NCBI GenBank assembly: GCA_949358305.1 | Contig: OX442324.1 | Location: 9,211,601 to 9,275,600, forward strand | From: Strigamia acuminata | Lineage: Eukaryota > Arthropoda > Chilopoda > Geophilomorpha > Linotaeniidae | Length of the DNA stretch: 64,000 bases | Direction of reading: 5' to 3' | In this document: positions 9,543 to 20,408 of the stretch, one piece after another | How the letters are laid out: each line of letters opens with the position of its first letter | Position numbering within the stretch: the stretch's first letter is position 1 | Program-made: the position numbers and the translations under genes | Notes under the pieces: model-generated | Seen by the model: only the letters and a program-made list of their open reading frames with translations | What the model was told of the DNA's origin: nothing | Database searches by the model: none

Positions 9543-10638
9543 CGGCTGCAAAATTCAAATGAATTTTGAAGTTTTGTGTGCCTATGATGAATTTGAGTAG
9601 TATAATTTTGCAGTAAAATTTTTGTGTGTAAAAATAAATTTCGTTTGAAATTTATATGTGTTTAATATATTTTTATTTTAGAACATCTTGCCAAGTTAAT
9701 AAGTGTAACTCACTTTATTCTGTTTTCTCCGCAGTGGAAATTATTTGTTTTAACAAAATAATAATTTCTACCGCGTGGTCAGGCCTAAAGGCCTAACCCC
9801 GAGAACGGAAAAATCTTGCCCGAACTTGTTAAAGTTGACCCCGCCCGGGTGGCATCATTTTTGTCGTCGACAATATGACAAAACCACGCGGTTGGGCCTA
9901 ATTTTGAAAAGTTCGACTTTGACGGAATTCTTAAAGAATTCTATCAATTTTGACAATCGCTTTATTTTTGGAATGTTTTAAATAAGTAATTTTGCTTGAG
10001 ACTTCAAGTTAAACCTAAATTTATTTGTCTAAATAAATAAAAGAAAAAAATTGACATTTTCGAAGGAATTAAAATTTATATTTTATTTCAAAATGGTTTA
10101 CCTTATTTTACAGACTTGACCTACATTAAAATGTCGGTTAAAAATCATGATTTCAAGACCTTGGAATCGAATTTTAAGAATGGAATACCATTCAAATTTA
10201 GCGAAAGAAATTCTCACCGTTGTGTTGCCTAGCAACCAAGTTGTGCAGAGAAGCCGTCGATTCAAGCGATTCGACGCGCTTTATTAAAATTGTGGATTTT
10301 AATGCTTTAAAATTCTCATGGAATGGTCATTTTTATTAAATAAATTTGATATTATTTTAGAGTACTTTGAAAAGTATCCATATTGTTTATGACTACGTCA
10401 TAACACTGAAATCTGACAAGATTAAGGTTCCACGAACTTAGTGATTTCCACCAATCTCGGATGAGATTGGGCTCTCGCGAGATTAGCGTTGATACTTGAC
10501 CAATCAGAGAGGTGTTTTGAAGTACCCATTCTTCCTTTCGAATAGTGTGACCACTGCTTCGTTTGCGACCCTCCTGAACGTTTGCAACTACATCGTTATC
10601 TCTCAGACTTAGGAAATTTTCTTAGTTTAAGTTTAGTT
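9543..10638 (+). other. Gypsy1 untranslated leader
   Basis: AT-rich noncoding leader with no credible ORF. A segment at 10226-10256 (CCTAGCAACC, then GTTGTGCAGAGAAGCCG) has a relative in the 3' spacer at 20207-20244, so the same motif lies on both sides of the coding region. Confidence 0.55.
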
Positions 10639-12888
10639 ATGACTAGTAACCAACATCACATGAACACCCGCGGTAAGGAAAGAACTTGCTTAACCGGTGG
10701 AATGAATCTATCCGGGTTTGTACCTGTTCCTAATGGAGCTGAAGAAGTGGGAAACCACGCGGTCCATAATGGCGTTTCAATTGAAAGAGCCGGACTATCT
10801 GGAGAGAATAGGATTCCACGTGAACCTACTCCGCCTGGAGAAGAGGAATGCATTCCTGTAGGTTCTCATTTAGGCCGAGGCGGTCTACTATTTTGTCAGG
10901 ATCACGGTTTGAACCCAAACCAATTTAGATCTTTGACCGAAGTATTAGATTTCGTGCACGCACGTCGTGCTACGTCGGAGCATCCTAATTCCCCAACCAG
11001 CCAAAGATTAAATAATTTTAGTCCCACTCCTTCGACGCCTATTTCTAGATATAGAAATAAAAATGCACAACCCCCTCGTCAAGATCAGTCGAATTTGACA
11101 CCAGGAGATTTTAATCGTGCTTTCCAACAACGATTACGAGCGAATAACTTCGCTCGCAACCAACAAAGAGGATTTACAAATCCAGAGAACTTTGAGAATA
11201 CGTTCAACAGAGCGAATTTGGGTCCGCCTAATATGGCCAACCCTAATCCAAGTTTTCCAAACGGATCAAATAGTTGTCCAAATCTCGCTGGAAATTTGAA
11301 CCCAAATTTAGGTGCGACAAGAGGTCCAAATCGCCGTTTTGACCCAAATTCTAGATTTGCAAATAATTCTAGTCCAGCACCTAACATGCAAAGGGGTCAC
11401 CCAGTTCCTCCAAACTCGAATAACCCAATTGATATGAATGATTTAAATAATCCTTCTAATCCTGAAACGCAAGGAGATTCCAATAATTATTTGAATCACG
11501 GTACACCAAGTAATTCGAACAATCGTCCGAATTTTGGTGGCCCAGAAAGTTTGAACAACCGTCCGAATTTTGACAATCGGGGTAATTCTAATAATCATTC
11601 GAATTATGGGAACCAAGGTAATTCGAATAACCATTCGAATTTTGGTAACCACAGTAGACCAAATCAAGGAGGGTCGAATAACTTCAACCCCAACAATGGT
11701 GGCTCAAGTCAAAATAACTCGAGTCAATCAAACACTGGTGGATCGTCGAATGACCATTCACGTCCCCCAAGCAGCTTTGGAATGACGGCTGATGACCTCG
11801 CGTCAATTGCCACGACCATGCACAAATTAATGCAGGCTGGAAAAAGTTCCGCCATTGTCCCTCAAACTAACAGTTTGAAGCCCCCAGATATTCCTGTATT
11901 CTCTGGAAAGGCAGATGAAAGCGAACGCTTTCTCACTATCGTAAAAAATGTCGCTTTCCTGCGAAACATGTCACTCGATGACATGCTTATCAAAGGCGTT
12001 GCTGGTTATCTAACCGAGCAAGCGCATGGATGGTTCCATGAAAGGAGAGGAGATTTCACATCTTGGGATATATTTGAACAGGCGTTCAAAGAGAGGTTTG
12101 TGGCCACTCGACAAGAGCGGACGAACCAACTGACCAAGTTGAGACAACTTGAAACAGAAAGTCTTTACGACTTTATGCACAAATATTACCAGTTATGGAT
12201 TTTACAAGACAACCTCGACGCGAAAGGGGCTGGAAGTCTGTTTATCGGGAGTGTAACTCCTGCTAACGATTTGCTTTTGCATATGCAAGGCCTAGCTGAC
12301 TTACCTCTAACAGAGATTTATAGCGCGGTTACAAAAAGCAAAAGCTTGTACAGTCGTACAGCTAATGGAGCAAAGGAAAATAATTCCAATCCAGTTGTTT
12401 TTCCACCTCGGAAAACTGACACTCGTCCTCAGCCGAAGACAAATGCTAAATCTTTAACTTTGGATTCACAAGAACAACTTAATATTTGTGATGAAGAGTT
12501 ACCTGAGGAGTGCGAAGCCGTTTATTTAATAAATGGAGTAGTAGATCAGACCAGACGTGGTCAATTAGTCTGTTACAACTGTAAACAGCCCGGACATATG
12601 CGTCGGGAATGTACAAATCCAAAACCACGTACAAATTTCAACTCTGAAGAGTTACAAAAACGTGGTACTCCGGATTCCCCGACTGTGGATCCAACCTCTA
12701 AACGGCCTAATAATAGGTGGATAACTCAAGAAGTGTTGGATGCAACACTAGATGCTAAACTTGATGCGAAATTAAATACTTTTGAAACTAAGTTACAAAC
12801 TTCGCTGACCAACTCGTTGGCGGAAATGGTCAAAACTTTGATCAAGCCCGAATCGACAGATTCAAGTGCTACTAGTTCAAAAAACTAG
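10639..12888 (+). CDS. gag: Gypsy1 gag
   Basis: The open frame starts upstream at a TTG (10582), but the first in-frame ATG at 10639 is the likely start, giving 749 residues. The N-terminal third is unremarkable. The middle is a long Asn/Pro/Ser-rich low-complexity tract (about 11100-11770) with repeated NSNNHSN-type units. Next comes a retrotransposon gag domain (about 11880-12330; FSGKADESERFL, HGWFHERRGDF, FEQAFKERFV) and a CCHC zinc knuckle (CYNCKQPGHMRREC, about 12571-12612). A predicted helical tail follows. It would form the particle shell and bind the genomic RNA. Its stop follows directly on a slippery heptamer, and pol lies in the -1 frame. Confidence 0.9.
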   Translation: MTSNQHHMNTRGKERTCLTGGMNLSGFVPVPNGAEEVGNHAVHNGVSIERAGLSGENRIPREPTPPGEEECIPVGSHLGRGGLLFCQDHGLNPNQFRSLTEVLDFVHARRATSEHPNSPTSQRLNNFSPTPSTPISRYRNKNAQPPRQDQSNLTPGDFNRAFQQRLRANNFARNQQRGFTNPENFENTFNRANLGPPNMANPNPSFPNGSNSCPNLAGNLNPNLGATRGPNRRFDPNSRFANNSSPAPNMQRGHPVPPNSNNPIDMNDLNNPSNPETQGDSNNYLNHGTPSNSNNRPNFGGPESLNNRPNFDNRGNSNNHSNYGNQGNSNNHSNFGNHSRPNQGGSNNFNPNNGGSSQNNSSQSNTGGSSNDHSRPPSSFGMTADDLASIATTMHKLMQAGKSSAIVPQTNSLKPPDIPVFSGKADESERFLTIVKNVAFLRNMSLDDMLIKGVAGYLTEQAHGWFHERRGDFTSWDIFEQAFKERFVATRQERTNQLTKLRQLETESLYDFMHKYYQLWILQDNLDAKGAGSLFIGSVTPANDLLLHMQGLADLPLTEIYSAVTKSKSLYSRTANGAKENNSNPVVFPPRKTDTRPQPKTNAKSLTLDSQEQLNICDEELPEECEAVYLINGVVDQTRRGQLVCYNCKQPGHMRRECTNPKPRTNFNSEELQKRGTPDSPTVDPTSKRPNNRWITQEVLDATLDAKLDAKLNTFETKLQTSLTNSLAEMVKTLIKPESTDSSATSSKN

Positions 12889-12919
12889 ATCCGGGGGACG
12901 AAGGTTTATTCCATCCCCC
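12879..12919 (+). promoter_or_regulatory. Gypsy1 -1 ribosomal frameshift signal
   Basis: The heptamer A AAA AAC occupies 12879-12885, phased X XXY YYZ in the gag frame and followed immediately by the gag TAG (12886-12888). After a seven-base spacer, GGGGGA (12893-12898) can pair with TCCCCC (12914-12919). The pol frame is open from the heptamer to the first pol ATG at 12954. All three parts of a canonical -1 signal are present with normal spacing. Confidence 0.8.
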
Positions 12920-15900
12920 AGAAGTAGCTAATGCTACATCGGAGATTTTATTTATGGATGTAGACACAACTTGTCTTGAAATAGCCACTAGTCATAGTGG
13001 CGGAGTAGAGGAAAATCTGCAAGAAATGACGGAGCAATTAAAAAATCTGACATTGTTTCCTCACAAGTGCTACACGAAGAAATTCTGTAGACTTCGCCGA
13101 CTCAACAGAGTCATAGGCGGCAATAACTTGCACAACATTACTTTGGGTAATAATAAAGATGATCCTCGAATGAAGATCACAATTGGTGGGCTCACCTACA
13201 ACGCGCTCATGGATACAGGAGCATCTCAATGTTACATTGGGGAACAGCTTTTGTCTGAAACTCAGGCTCTGCCAGAATTTTTACAAGAAGCTCCCAGAAA
13301 TATGTTGGTTAACGCTGTAGGCGTAGCACACAAGCCTGTCGGACAAATAACTTTGTGCGTGCAATGGGCTGATGAATTTACACCAATGAATTTCATCGTT
13401 TTAGCAAAACGAGTGTGTGGCCTGATACTCGGTCACAATTTCATGCGCAGACAGAAAATTAGTCCGCATCCACATCTACAAGAGTTCTCTTGTGCAGATA
13501 AACCTAATTGGTCCGCCCCTTATGAGTCGGAAGAAGCCAATTTGGCCCTTGCCCCGTTGAATCGAATTACTTTCGAATATTTAGAAAGTCTAACGACTAC
13601 AGTTGACTCAACTGAGCTGACAGACACTCCCGTGTTACCATGGGATGAGAAATTAGTAGAGGAGAGCGACTGCACTCCAGAACAACGACTAGCACTTCGC
13701 GAAGTGGTTAACTCGATACCGAATGTATTTCGTGATCAAGTTGGGTGCACTAACGTGACCCAACATCGAATCAAGTTTAAAGAAGGGCATTCATTGCCCA
13801 AAATGCAGTATAGAATGTATAACCCGGCTAAGAGAGCCATTATGACCAAACTAGCTGCAGAACTTGAACAGGATGGACTTATTGAAAAGGCCAAAGGGCC
13901 ATTTATAAGTCATCCAGTCATCGTTGCGAAGCCTGACGGCTCGTATAGGATGTGTATTGACTACCGGTGGCTGAATGCCATCACCGAAGTCGAGGTAATA
14001 CAGATGCCGAGCATTGACCTTTTATTGCATAATACTGGTCCTGCTAAGTATTTTACGTCCATTGACCTTGTCAAAGGTTACTACCAAGTCGAGATGTGTA
14101 AAGAAGATCGTCCAAAGACGGCATTTTACACGCCAAATGGTCCATACCAGTTTGTGCGAATGCCGTTTGGCCTTTGCAATGCGCCTTGTACTTTCCAACG
14201 ACTGATGGAAGGCATTTTGGGCTCAGCTTTGCAAGACTACGCGTTAGTTTATTTGGATGACGTAATTGTGTATTCAGATAATTGGGATGATCATCTCAAA
14301 CACGTTCGAGATGTTTTGGAAAGGCTTAACCAAGCCAACATGACAATAAATAAAGCGAAATCTCGTTTTGGGCGTACAGAACTAAAATTCTTGGGCCACT
14401 GGATTAAACCCGAAGGTCTCTTCGGTGATCCCGATAAAATATCGGCGATCATGAAATTTCCCACCCCCACGTGTGCTAAAGACATTCAACGCTTTCACGG
14501 CATGACTAACTTCTTCAGGAAGTTTGTTCCAAATCACGGAACTATTGCCGCACCATACACCCGTATGATGAATGAGAAAACTCCATTTGAATGGGGAGAT
14601 GAGCAGACAGTAGCTTTTAATAAAATTAAAGAGCTACTTTGTGGTGACAATTGTCTACACAAACCAGATATGACTTTGCCATTTGTTGTCATGACTGACG
14701 CTTCACATGAAGGCTTAGGAGCTGTCCTTTGCCAAGACGTCGATATATTCGATGAAAAGAAGCAGAAAAACATTTCTGTACCCAGACCTGTAGCTTATGC
14801 AAGCAGAGTTTTACGTGGAGCGGAGAAGCGTTATACAACGCCGGAACTCGAATGTCTCGCAGTCGTGTGGGCTATTGATCGATTTAAACCATATCTCGAA
14901 TATGGTACATTCACTTTAGAATCAGATGCTGAAGCATTGAAATGGTTGATGCGAACGCCTGAACCATCTGGGAAATTTGGCCGATGGGCCTTAAGAATCC
15001 AATGTGGAAATTTTAAAATTGTTTTTCGAAAAGGTGCTGCTAATCAAGTTGCAGATGCACTTTCTAGAGCCCCACTAACAGAGGAAGACATTCCTCTTCG
15101 AGATCATGTGGAACCTGTCGAAATTAAACAATACTGGCCTGAGTGGGACGGAAATCCTTCTGTTTCATTAAATCGTGCCCCAGAGAAACGAGAATATTTG
15201 GCTAGTGTGCGTGTCCATTTTTCAGAAAATTCTAAAGAATGTTCTGAAGAAAAGGAGGGGGAGGAAGTACAAGAAACCTTGTACAGTGCGTTGACAGAAG
15301 TACTTAAAGAAGTCCCTCCTACACGGAGAGAAATAATAGATGCTCAGTTACTAGATACTGAATGCAAACGCATTCGAGAATATTTATTGAATGACAAGGT
15401 TGTTGGGATACCACAATCTGAAATAAAAGAATGGAAAAACAAAGTCAAAAACTATTGTTTAGACAAAAAAGAAGTTGATGGTGATCAAATGATCATCTAT
15501 TTTAACCCTTCGTTCGAAGAGGAATTAAACGATTCGGGAAATGGCTTTAAAGCCGTTGTACCCAGTGCACTCGTAAAACGAGTACTCTTCGCTTGTCATG
15601 GCCACCCCCTAAGCGGTCACGCTGGGATGAGTAAGACGCTTGAGAAAACGCGTTTAATATATTTCTGGCCTGGTATGAGTAGAAGTGTCAGGAACTACGT
15701 CAAAAGCTGCACGCACTGTGCTCAGTACAAGCCTATTCAACAGAAAAGGCACGCAGCTCCTTACACACCCCACAACATGACCAATCCTTGGGAATGTATT
15801 AACATGGACTTGATGGGCCCGAAACCCGCGGGAAGGTCCCAAAACCAGTATATTTTTGTCATTATTGATAATTGTACCAAGTTCGTTGAAATTAAGGCTT

Positions 15901-17087
15901 TGACCAAAGCCACGAGCGCTAACTGCGTTCAAGAATTAAGATCTGTTACAAACAGATGGGGACACCCCAAAAAGATTGTGAGCGATAACGGAAAACAATT
16001 TGTTTCCGATATTTACAATGAGTATTGCGAAATGTACAACATTCGCCCGTCTCATACGAGCACGTATCATGCCCAGGCGAACCCGACAGAGCGAGCCAAT
16101 AGAGATATAAAGACGATGCTGGCCCTGTACACAGACGTGCACACGCAATGGCCGCGTTATTTAGACGAATTTGCATTCGCAATGCGAAATAATGTTTCGG
16201 CAGCAACCGGCTCAAGCCCGATGCTGCTGAACACGGGACGAATCGTAACATTACCTTTCGACCCAAGGATTATTAAACATGCCAATCCATTTGACAAAGA
16301 AAATCCAGAAAAATATGTCAGAGTACTATTGGATATATTACGTAGATCGCATCAAGAGATGCATCGCAGAATTCAATTGAATTTTGAACGACATAGAAAA
16401 ATACACGAACAAAAGTTCGTAATTACGGAGTTCGAAGTTGGAGATTTAGTTTGGAAACAGACTCACATTCTCTCGTGCGCAGATAAAAATATCTCCGCTG
16501 GATTTGCCGAGAAGAGAGATGGACCGTGGGAAATTACTAAAGTACTTCCTGGCGGAGCGTATAAATTACGCAAATTAGCTGATGGTTCGATTGAAAAATC
16601 AGTAAATATTAAAGCGTTGTATCCCTATACTCCGTCGTACCCGATTGAGACTTGGAAAATAGGACAAAAGTCCGCCTCTTACTCGCCTCAAGAAAATCCT
16701 AAATGGATGGACGAAAGTAATCAACTTCCGGAGGCTGAAGAAATGGAATTAATTCCTGAAACTTCCTCAGAAATTCCAATGGAATTATCCGACTCAACTT
16801 CAGTGCAGATTGACAAATCTGCGCCCACAAAGTCTAAACGTAGACATAGACAACGCTTAACTGCTATGGAAAGGAAAGCGGCGTTAAAAAGAGGCGAAGT
16901 TCCAAAGAAACCGCCTCGAAAACCCCGCAAACCCCAACCGATAGTTCCTCGAACTAGCGCTCGTCCACGACGAGAACGAAAACCAAATCCTAAATATGCA
17001 GATGAAAATTTCGTGCGAAACATCACTGCAGTATTTAAAAAACTATACCAACAACGAGGAAGAGCCTCAAAGTTCTGTTGGAATTGA
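12889..17087 (+). CDS. pol: Gypsy1 pol: protease, reverse transcriptase, RNase H, integrase
   Basis: Pol is most likely read by -1 frameshift from gag; the first internal ATG is at 12954 (1,377 residues from there, numbering below). Domains: aspartic protease with MDTGAS (D87); reverse transcriptase with YLDD (433-436); RNase H with MTDASHEGLGAVL (D582) and a C-terminal SDAEALKWL segment; H2C2 zinc-binding integrase N-terminus (CHGHPLSGH ... CTHCAQYK); integrase core D952 (NMDLMGP), D1011 (VSDNGKQF), E1046 (NPTERANRD). The D-to-E spacing is 34, one short of the usual 35. The tail is basic and Pro/Arg-rich, without a clear chromodomain. The frame is uninterrupted, so this copy may be enzymatically competent. 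Confidence 0.92.
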
Positions 17088-18140
17088 TAAGTTTTATCCA
17101 AAACTCGAAGACTGTAATTATTTACATGTCTGACAGGTGTAGTGATTTATAATCTCAACACCGGGGGACAAGATATTACGATATTTATTGAAATTTATAT
17201 TAAAAATATGAATTTGTTGCGATGAATTAAGTATTCGATAGAATATTTTAATTTTTTTTGGTCGTATTTACATGTATTTTAACCAAAATACAGAGAATTA
17301 CTTTGAAAAGTGATAATCTCGCGTAACTACGAAGGTACGAGACTTACGAGGTGTGATTAAACCTCGAACCCGACAATTAATAGGGAATAAAATTCCCAGG
17401 GTTCATTGCACACAAACACTTCGTAAAACACACGGATACTAGTGACTTCGTCCCTTCGACCCGTCTTCATTTTTCAACTCGAGATTTCCGCTAATTCATT
17501 TAGCCGACTCCTAAACAAGGAAAACTAGCTTCAACCGTAAGTAGTTTTCAATAATATTCTTTGACCAAAGAATTGAAAATTGTTCGCAACAATTGGTAAA
17601 ATATCGGCGTCCCGATAAAAGTTAGAAATTCACGTGTCGTTATAAGCGTGAATCGGCATTAAATTACTCTGGAAGTTTAGCTATTCAGTCGAATAGTTGG
17701 GTTAAATATTAATAATGAATTATTAAGATTTAAGTACGTAGGCACTAATTATTTAAATCAAGTCGCGGTCGAGGCTTGCATAAATTATTTGGTGATGAAT
17801 TTTCGATGTAAGATATTTATTAGACTAAGTGTTAATTAATTAATACGGAAGTTATCTTTGATATTCAAGGATTGGATTGAATAGTTTATAGAAACTAAAA
17901 AGAATTTTTCTTTTGAAAAATCAACAAGTTGCGATTTTCGATGAAAATCTTTGCCGGCGAGTCCATTCTCGTGTCATAAACACAAGGGGAATGTGACTCA
18001 TTAGTGTCACGTGTTAAGGGTTATAAATAACTCGAGTTGTGTATTTTTCGTTGCGAACAACACGTTTAAATTCTTTGGACTCAAGGAATGACCATTTAGA
18101 GTGGAATTATTTTAATAAAATAATTTATTTGCGTCTGCAG
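17088..18140 (+). other. Gypsy1 pol-ORF3 spacer with candidate intron
   Basis: About 1 kb of AT-rich noncoding sequence. A CACCGGGGGAC motif at about 17159-17169 resembles the polypurine tract before the 3' LTR and the sequence after the gag stop. CCGTAAGTAG near 17537 looks like a splice donor, and the spacer ends in a pyrimidine-rich TTTGCGTCTGCAG directly before the ORF3 ATG, a good acceptor. Splicing is inference. Confidence 0.45.
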
Positions 18141-19658
18141 ATGGGAAGTGGTAAACACCGTTCGAAACGGAGTCATCGACGTCACCGTCACGAAAGCTCC
18201 AGCTCGTCCACCTCGTCTAGTGACGAGCAACGCCGTTCAGCGGAACGTGCTTACATGAGGGCCCAACCGATACCGACGGCGCCCGCCTCGATGTACGCCC
18301 TGACGCCACTGCAACTCGCAACGCTAAATTGGCTGAGCGTCCATCCGGACGGACTTCCGCTCGATTTGAATTCGATGATGCAGGCCCCGTCCACATCTGC
18401 GCAGCCAACCGTTTATGAGTCGGCGCAATTGGCCCCGTTGGCCCAGGTGGCATTTCCGCCCGCGAACGTTATCAACGTCCCGTTGGCCCCGCATTCACCA
18501 GAATTTCGGCCGCCAACTGCAAGCGTGGCGCCTACCGTCGCCAACACGTCGAATGCGACTGCACCGACTGTAGCGGGGCAAGCCACGTTTGATGTACGTC
18601 TTCCTGCCGGTGCTGAAACTTCGGCATCCGAATACGGATGGAACGAGCCGCCGCCGGGCGCTTTGCGTTTTTCAGAGCCTGTTTCTCGCAACCGCGAGTA
18701 CCGAGCAGCCAATAAGGCAAGAAAGAAGGACGAGAAGGCCCGCCTACGCAAAGAACAGTGCGAGCGTGACATGGCCGCAGGAATTCCGCACGATAACATC
18801 GTAACGGACCAGGCAACAGAGACAATCTGCCCGTTCTGCGTCGGCTGCGGGTGGTGCTGCGGTGCATCCGCAGGGTCTTCATTGATGCGTTGTCCAAATT
18901 GTCGTGGAAGGAAAACGCGACCGCGTTTGGAGCCGTGGAGGAAGGAGGTTCAGCCCCACGTAGTGAAAGGCATTAAGCCTAACGAGAAGCGATGTTGGGC
19001 TCACTGCCCAAAGTGTCGACTGTTTTTGAACAGCCGTGGCGAAGCGGTTTACATCGACCCACGTTTCCTCACCTGGACCCGCGCTGAAGCCAACGCCGGT
19101 GTAAGAGTCGAACTCCTTCGACAATCGCCACCGCCGTCCGAGGACTCTGAAGTTTCTACTGAAACTGTCCAGGCCACTGAAAGCGTCGGAAGCGAGGTGC
19201 AGGAAGAATTCGTTCGACCGAGAACGATGTCGCGTGGTCGAGGCTGTCTTACGCTCGACCGAGCGAAGGAAATTGCCAAGGTTCAACGAACCAATATCTT
19301 GGCACGAGGGCGAGCCCGTAAGCTTCGACAGGCTGTAGAAGCATCGTCTAAACCCGTGGAGAATCCTCCAGCGGCCGTAACCGACGTGTCCAGCGCCCCT
19401 CCAGCGTCTAAGTCCGAGACTTCGGACGACGCTCAGTTTGAGGACGCCGAAGAGCTGCTTTCCGTCGTTGATTTCGTGGCTGAGCTTCTCGACGACATGC
19501 CGTTTCCGCCTCCGAGTCCGGAAGAGATTGAAGCTCCGGAAGAAGCTGTGTTTTCCGCCGTCTCGACAGAGGCGACTGAAGAATCTGATTTTCTGACTTC
19601 TGCTGAAGTTGAGAAGAAGGAAGAGAAAGATTCGACTGACGTCGAAAAGAAGGAATGA
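18141..19658 (+). CDS. Gypsy1 third ORF: Cys-rich, acidic-tailed protein of unknown function
   Basis: The frame opens at a GTG (18039), but the ATG at 18141 is preferred because it follows a CTGCAG acceptor-like sequence; that gives 505 residues. The N-terminus is Lys/Arg/His/Ser-rich (SKRSHRRHRHESSSSS). A Pro/Ala-rich middle leads to a dense Cys cluster: C230-x2-C233-x2-C236-x2-CC(239-240), CPNC (251-254) and WAHCPKC (285-292), consistent with one or two zinc-binding modules. The C-terminus is strongly acidic with Lys/Glu repeats. I see no signal peptide, fusion peptide or membrane segment, so it is not an envelope protein. It lies in the position where errantivirus-like elements keep env. 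Function unknown; nucleic-acid binding is a reasonable guess. Confidence 0.75.
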   Translation: MGSGKHRSKRSHRRHRHESSSSSTSSSDEQRRSAERAYMRAQPIPTAPASMYALTPLQLATLNWLSVHPDGLPLDLNSMMQAPSTSAQPTVYESAQLAPLAQVAFPPANVINVPLAPHSPEFRPPTASVAPTVANTSNATAPTVAGQATFDVRLPAGAETSASEYGWNEPPPGALRFSEPVSRNREYRAANKARKKDEKARLRKEQCERDMAAGIPHDNIVTDQATETICPFCVGCGWCCGASAGSSLMRCPNCRGRKTRPRLEPWRKEVQPHVVKGIKPNEKRCWAHCPKCRLFLNSRGEAVYIDPRFLTWTRAEANAGVRVELLRQSPPPSEDSEVSTETVQATESVGSEVQEEFVRPRTMSRGRGCLTLDRAKEIAKVQRTNILARGRARKLRQAVEASSKPVENPPAAVTDVSSAPPASKSETSDDAQFEDAEELLSVVDFVAELLDDMPFPPPSPEEIEAPEEAVFSAVSTEATEESDFLTSAEVEKKEEKDSTDVEKKE

Positions 19659-20394
19659 AAAAGGACAAATTTAACATTCGTTATTTTTCCGAGTGGAGAT
19701 TTTTATGACTAAAAATGTTCCAAGTGTTTGTTGTGTTTTTCGCAATTACGAAATATTCTCATGAGTGTTGTGTTTGTTTGGTTTCAAGATCTTGAACTAA
19801 TTATTTAAATATTCATAAGAATATAGTTGATTTAAAATTGGATTCAATTTAATTTGTTTTGTTTTCGAATTCAATTTGGATGTTTATTTAAACTAATCAT
19901 ATTAATATATGTTTGTTTGATTTATTTGCAAATTTCATAATTATTTGTGGAAACTTTGTGTTTATTTTGCTTTGATCGAAGCGTTAAAGAATTTCAAGTT
20001 GAAATTCGTTAATTTTTTATGACATTCGTAATAAAGAATTAGTAGTTTAGATTTTCCGATAAATAAAATTTTGCATAAATTTATTTTATTTAATCATCTG
20101 GATAATTAATAAGCTGTGAAGAAGTTTATTTGATGGAGAAAATAAAATTTCTATCGAAATTAGTTTTCTCGAACATGTATCCATGTTCGGACGAGTTCAT
20201 TTCCGTCGCTTAGCAACCGGGAGTTTCGTTGTACAGGGAAGCCGATTAGTCTAATCGGGTGACGAAGTTTCTGAAAGAAATAACGTGATTAAGTTTAATA
20301 AAAATACTTACCCAGTGGATTAATTCGATAGAATTAGGTGAATATTTCTTATACATTAAGAATGACAATTGAAGAGTTAGTAAACTCTATGCTT
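19659..20394 (+). other. Gypsy1 3' untranslated spacer
   Basis: AT-rich noncoding sequence between the third ORF and the polypurine tract. It contains the leader-related TTAGCAACCGG ... GTACAGGGAAGCCG motif at 20207-20244. Nothing else is recognised. Confidence 0.5.
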
Positions 20395-20408
20395 GTCACC
20401 GGGGGATG
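20395..20408 (+). other. Gypsy1 polypurine tract
   Basis: CACCGGGGGATG lies directly before the 3' LTR. The same CCGGGGGA core occurs after the gag stop (12891) and after pol (17161). Confidence 0.6.

Noticed and set aside
8453-9562. Short ORFs in the Gypsy1 LTR (65-94 codons, both strands), repeated at 21082-22161
   Set aside because: They are duplicated only because the LTR is duplicated; frames on both strands overlap and none has recognisable motifs.
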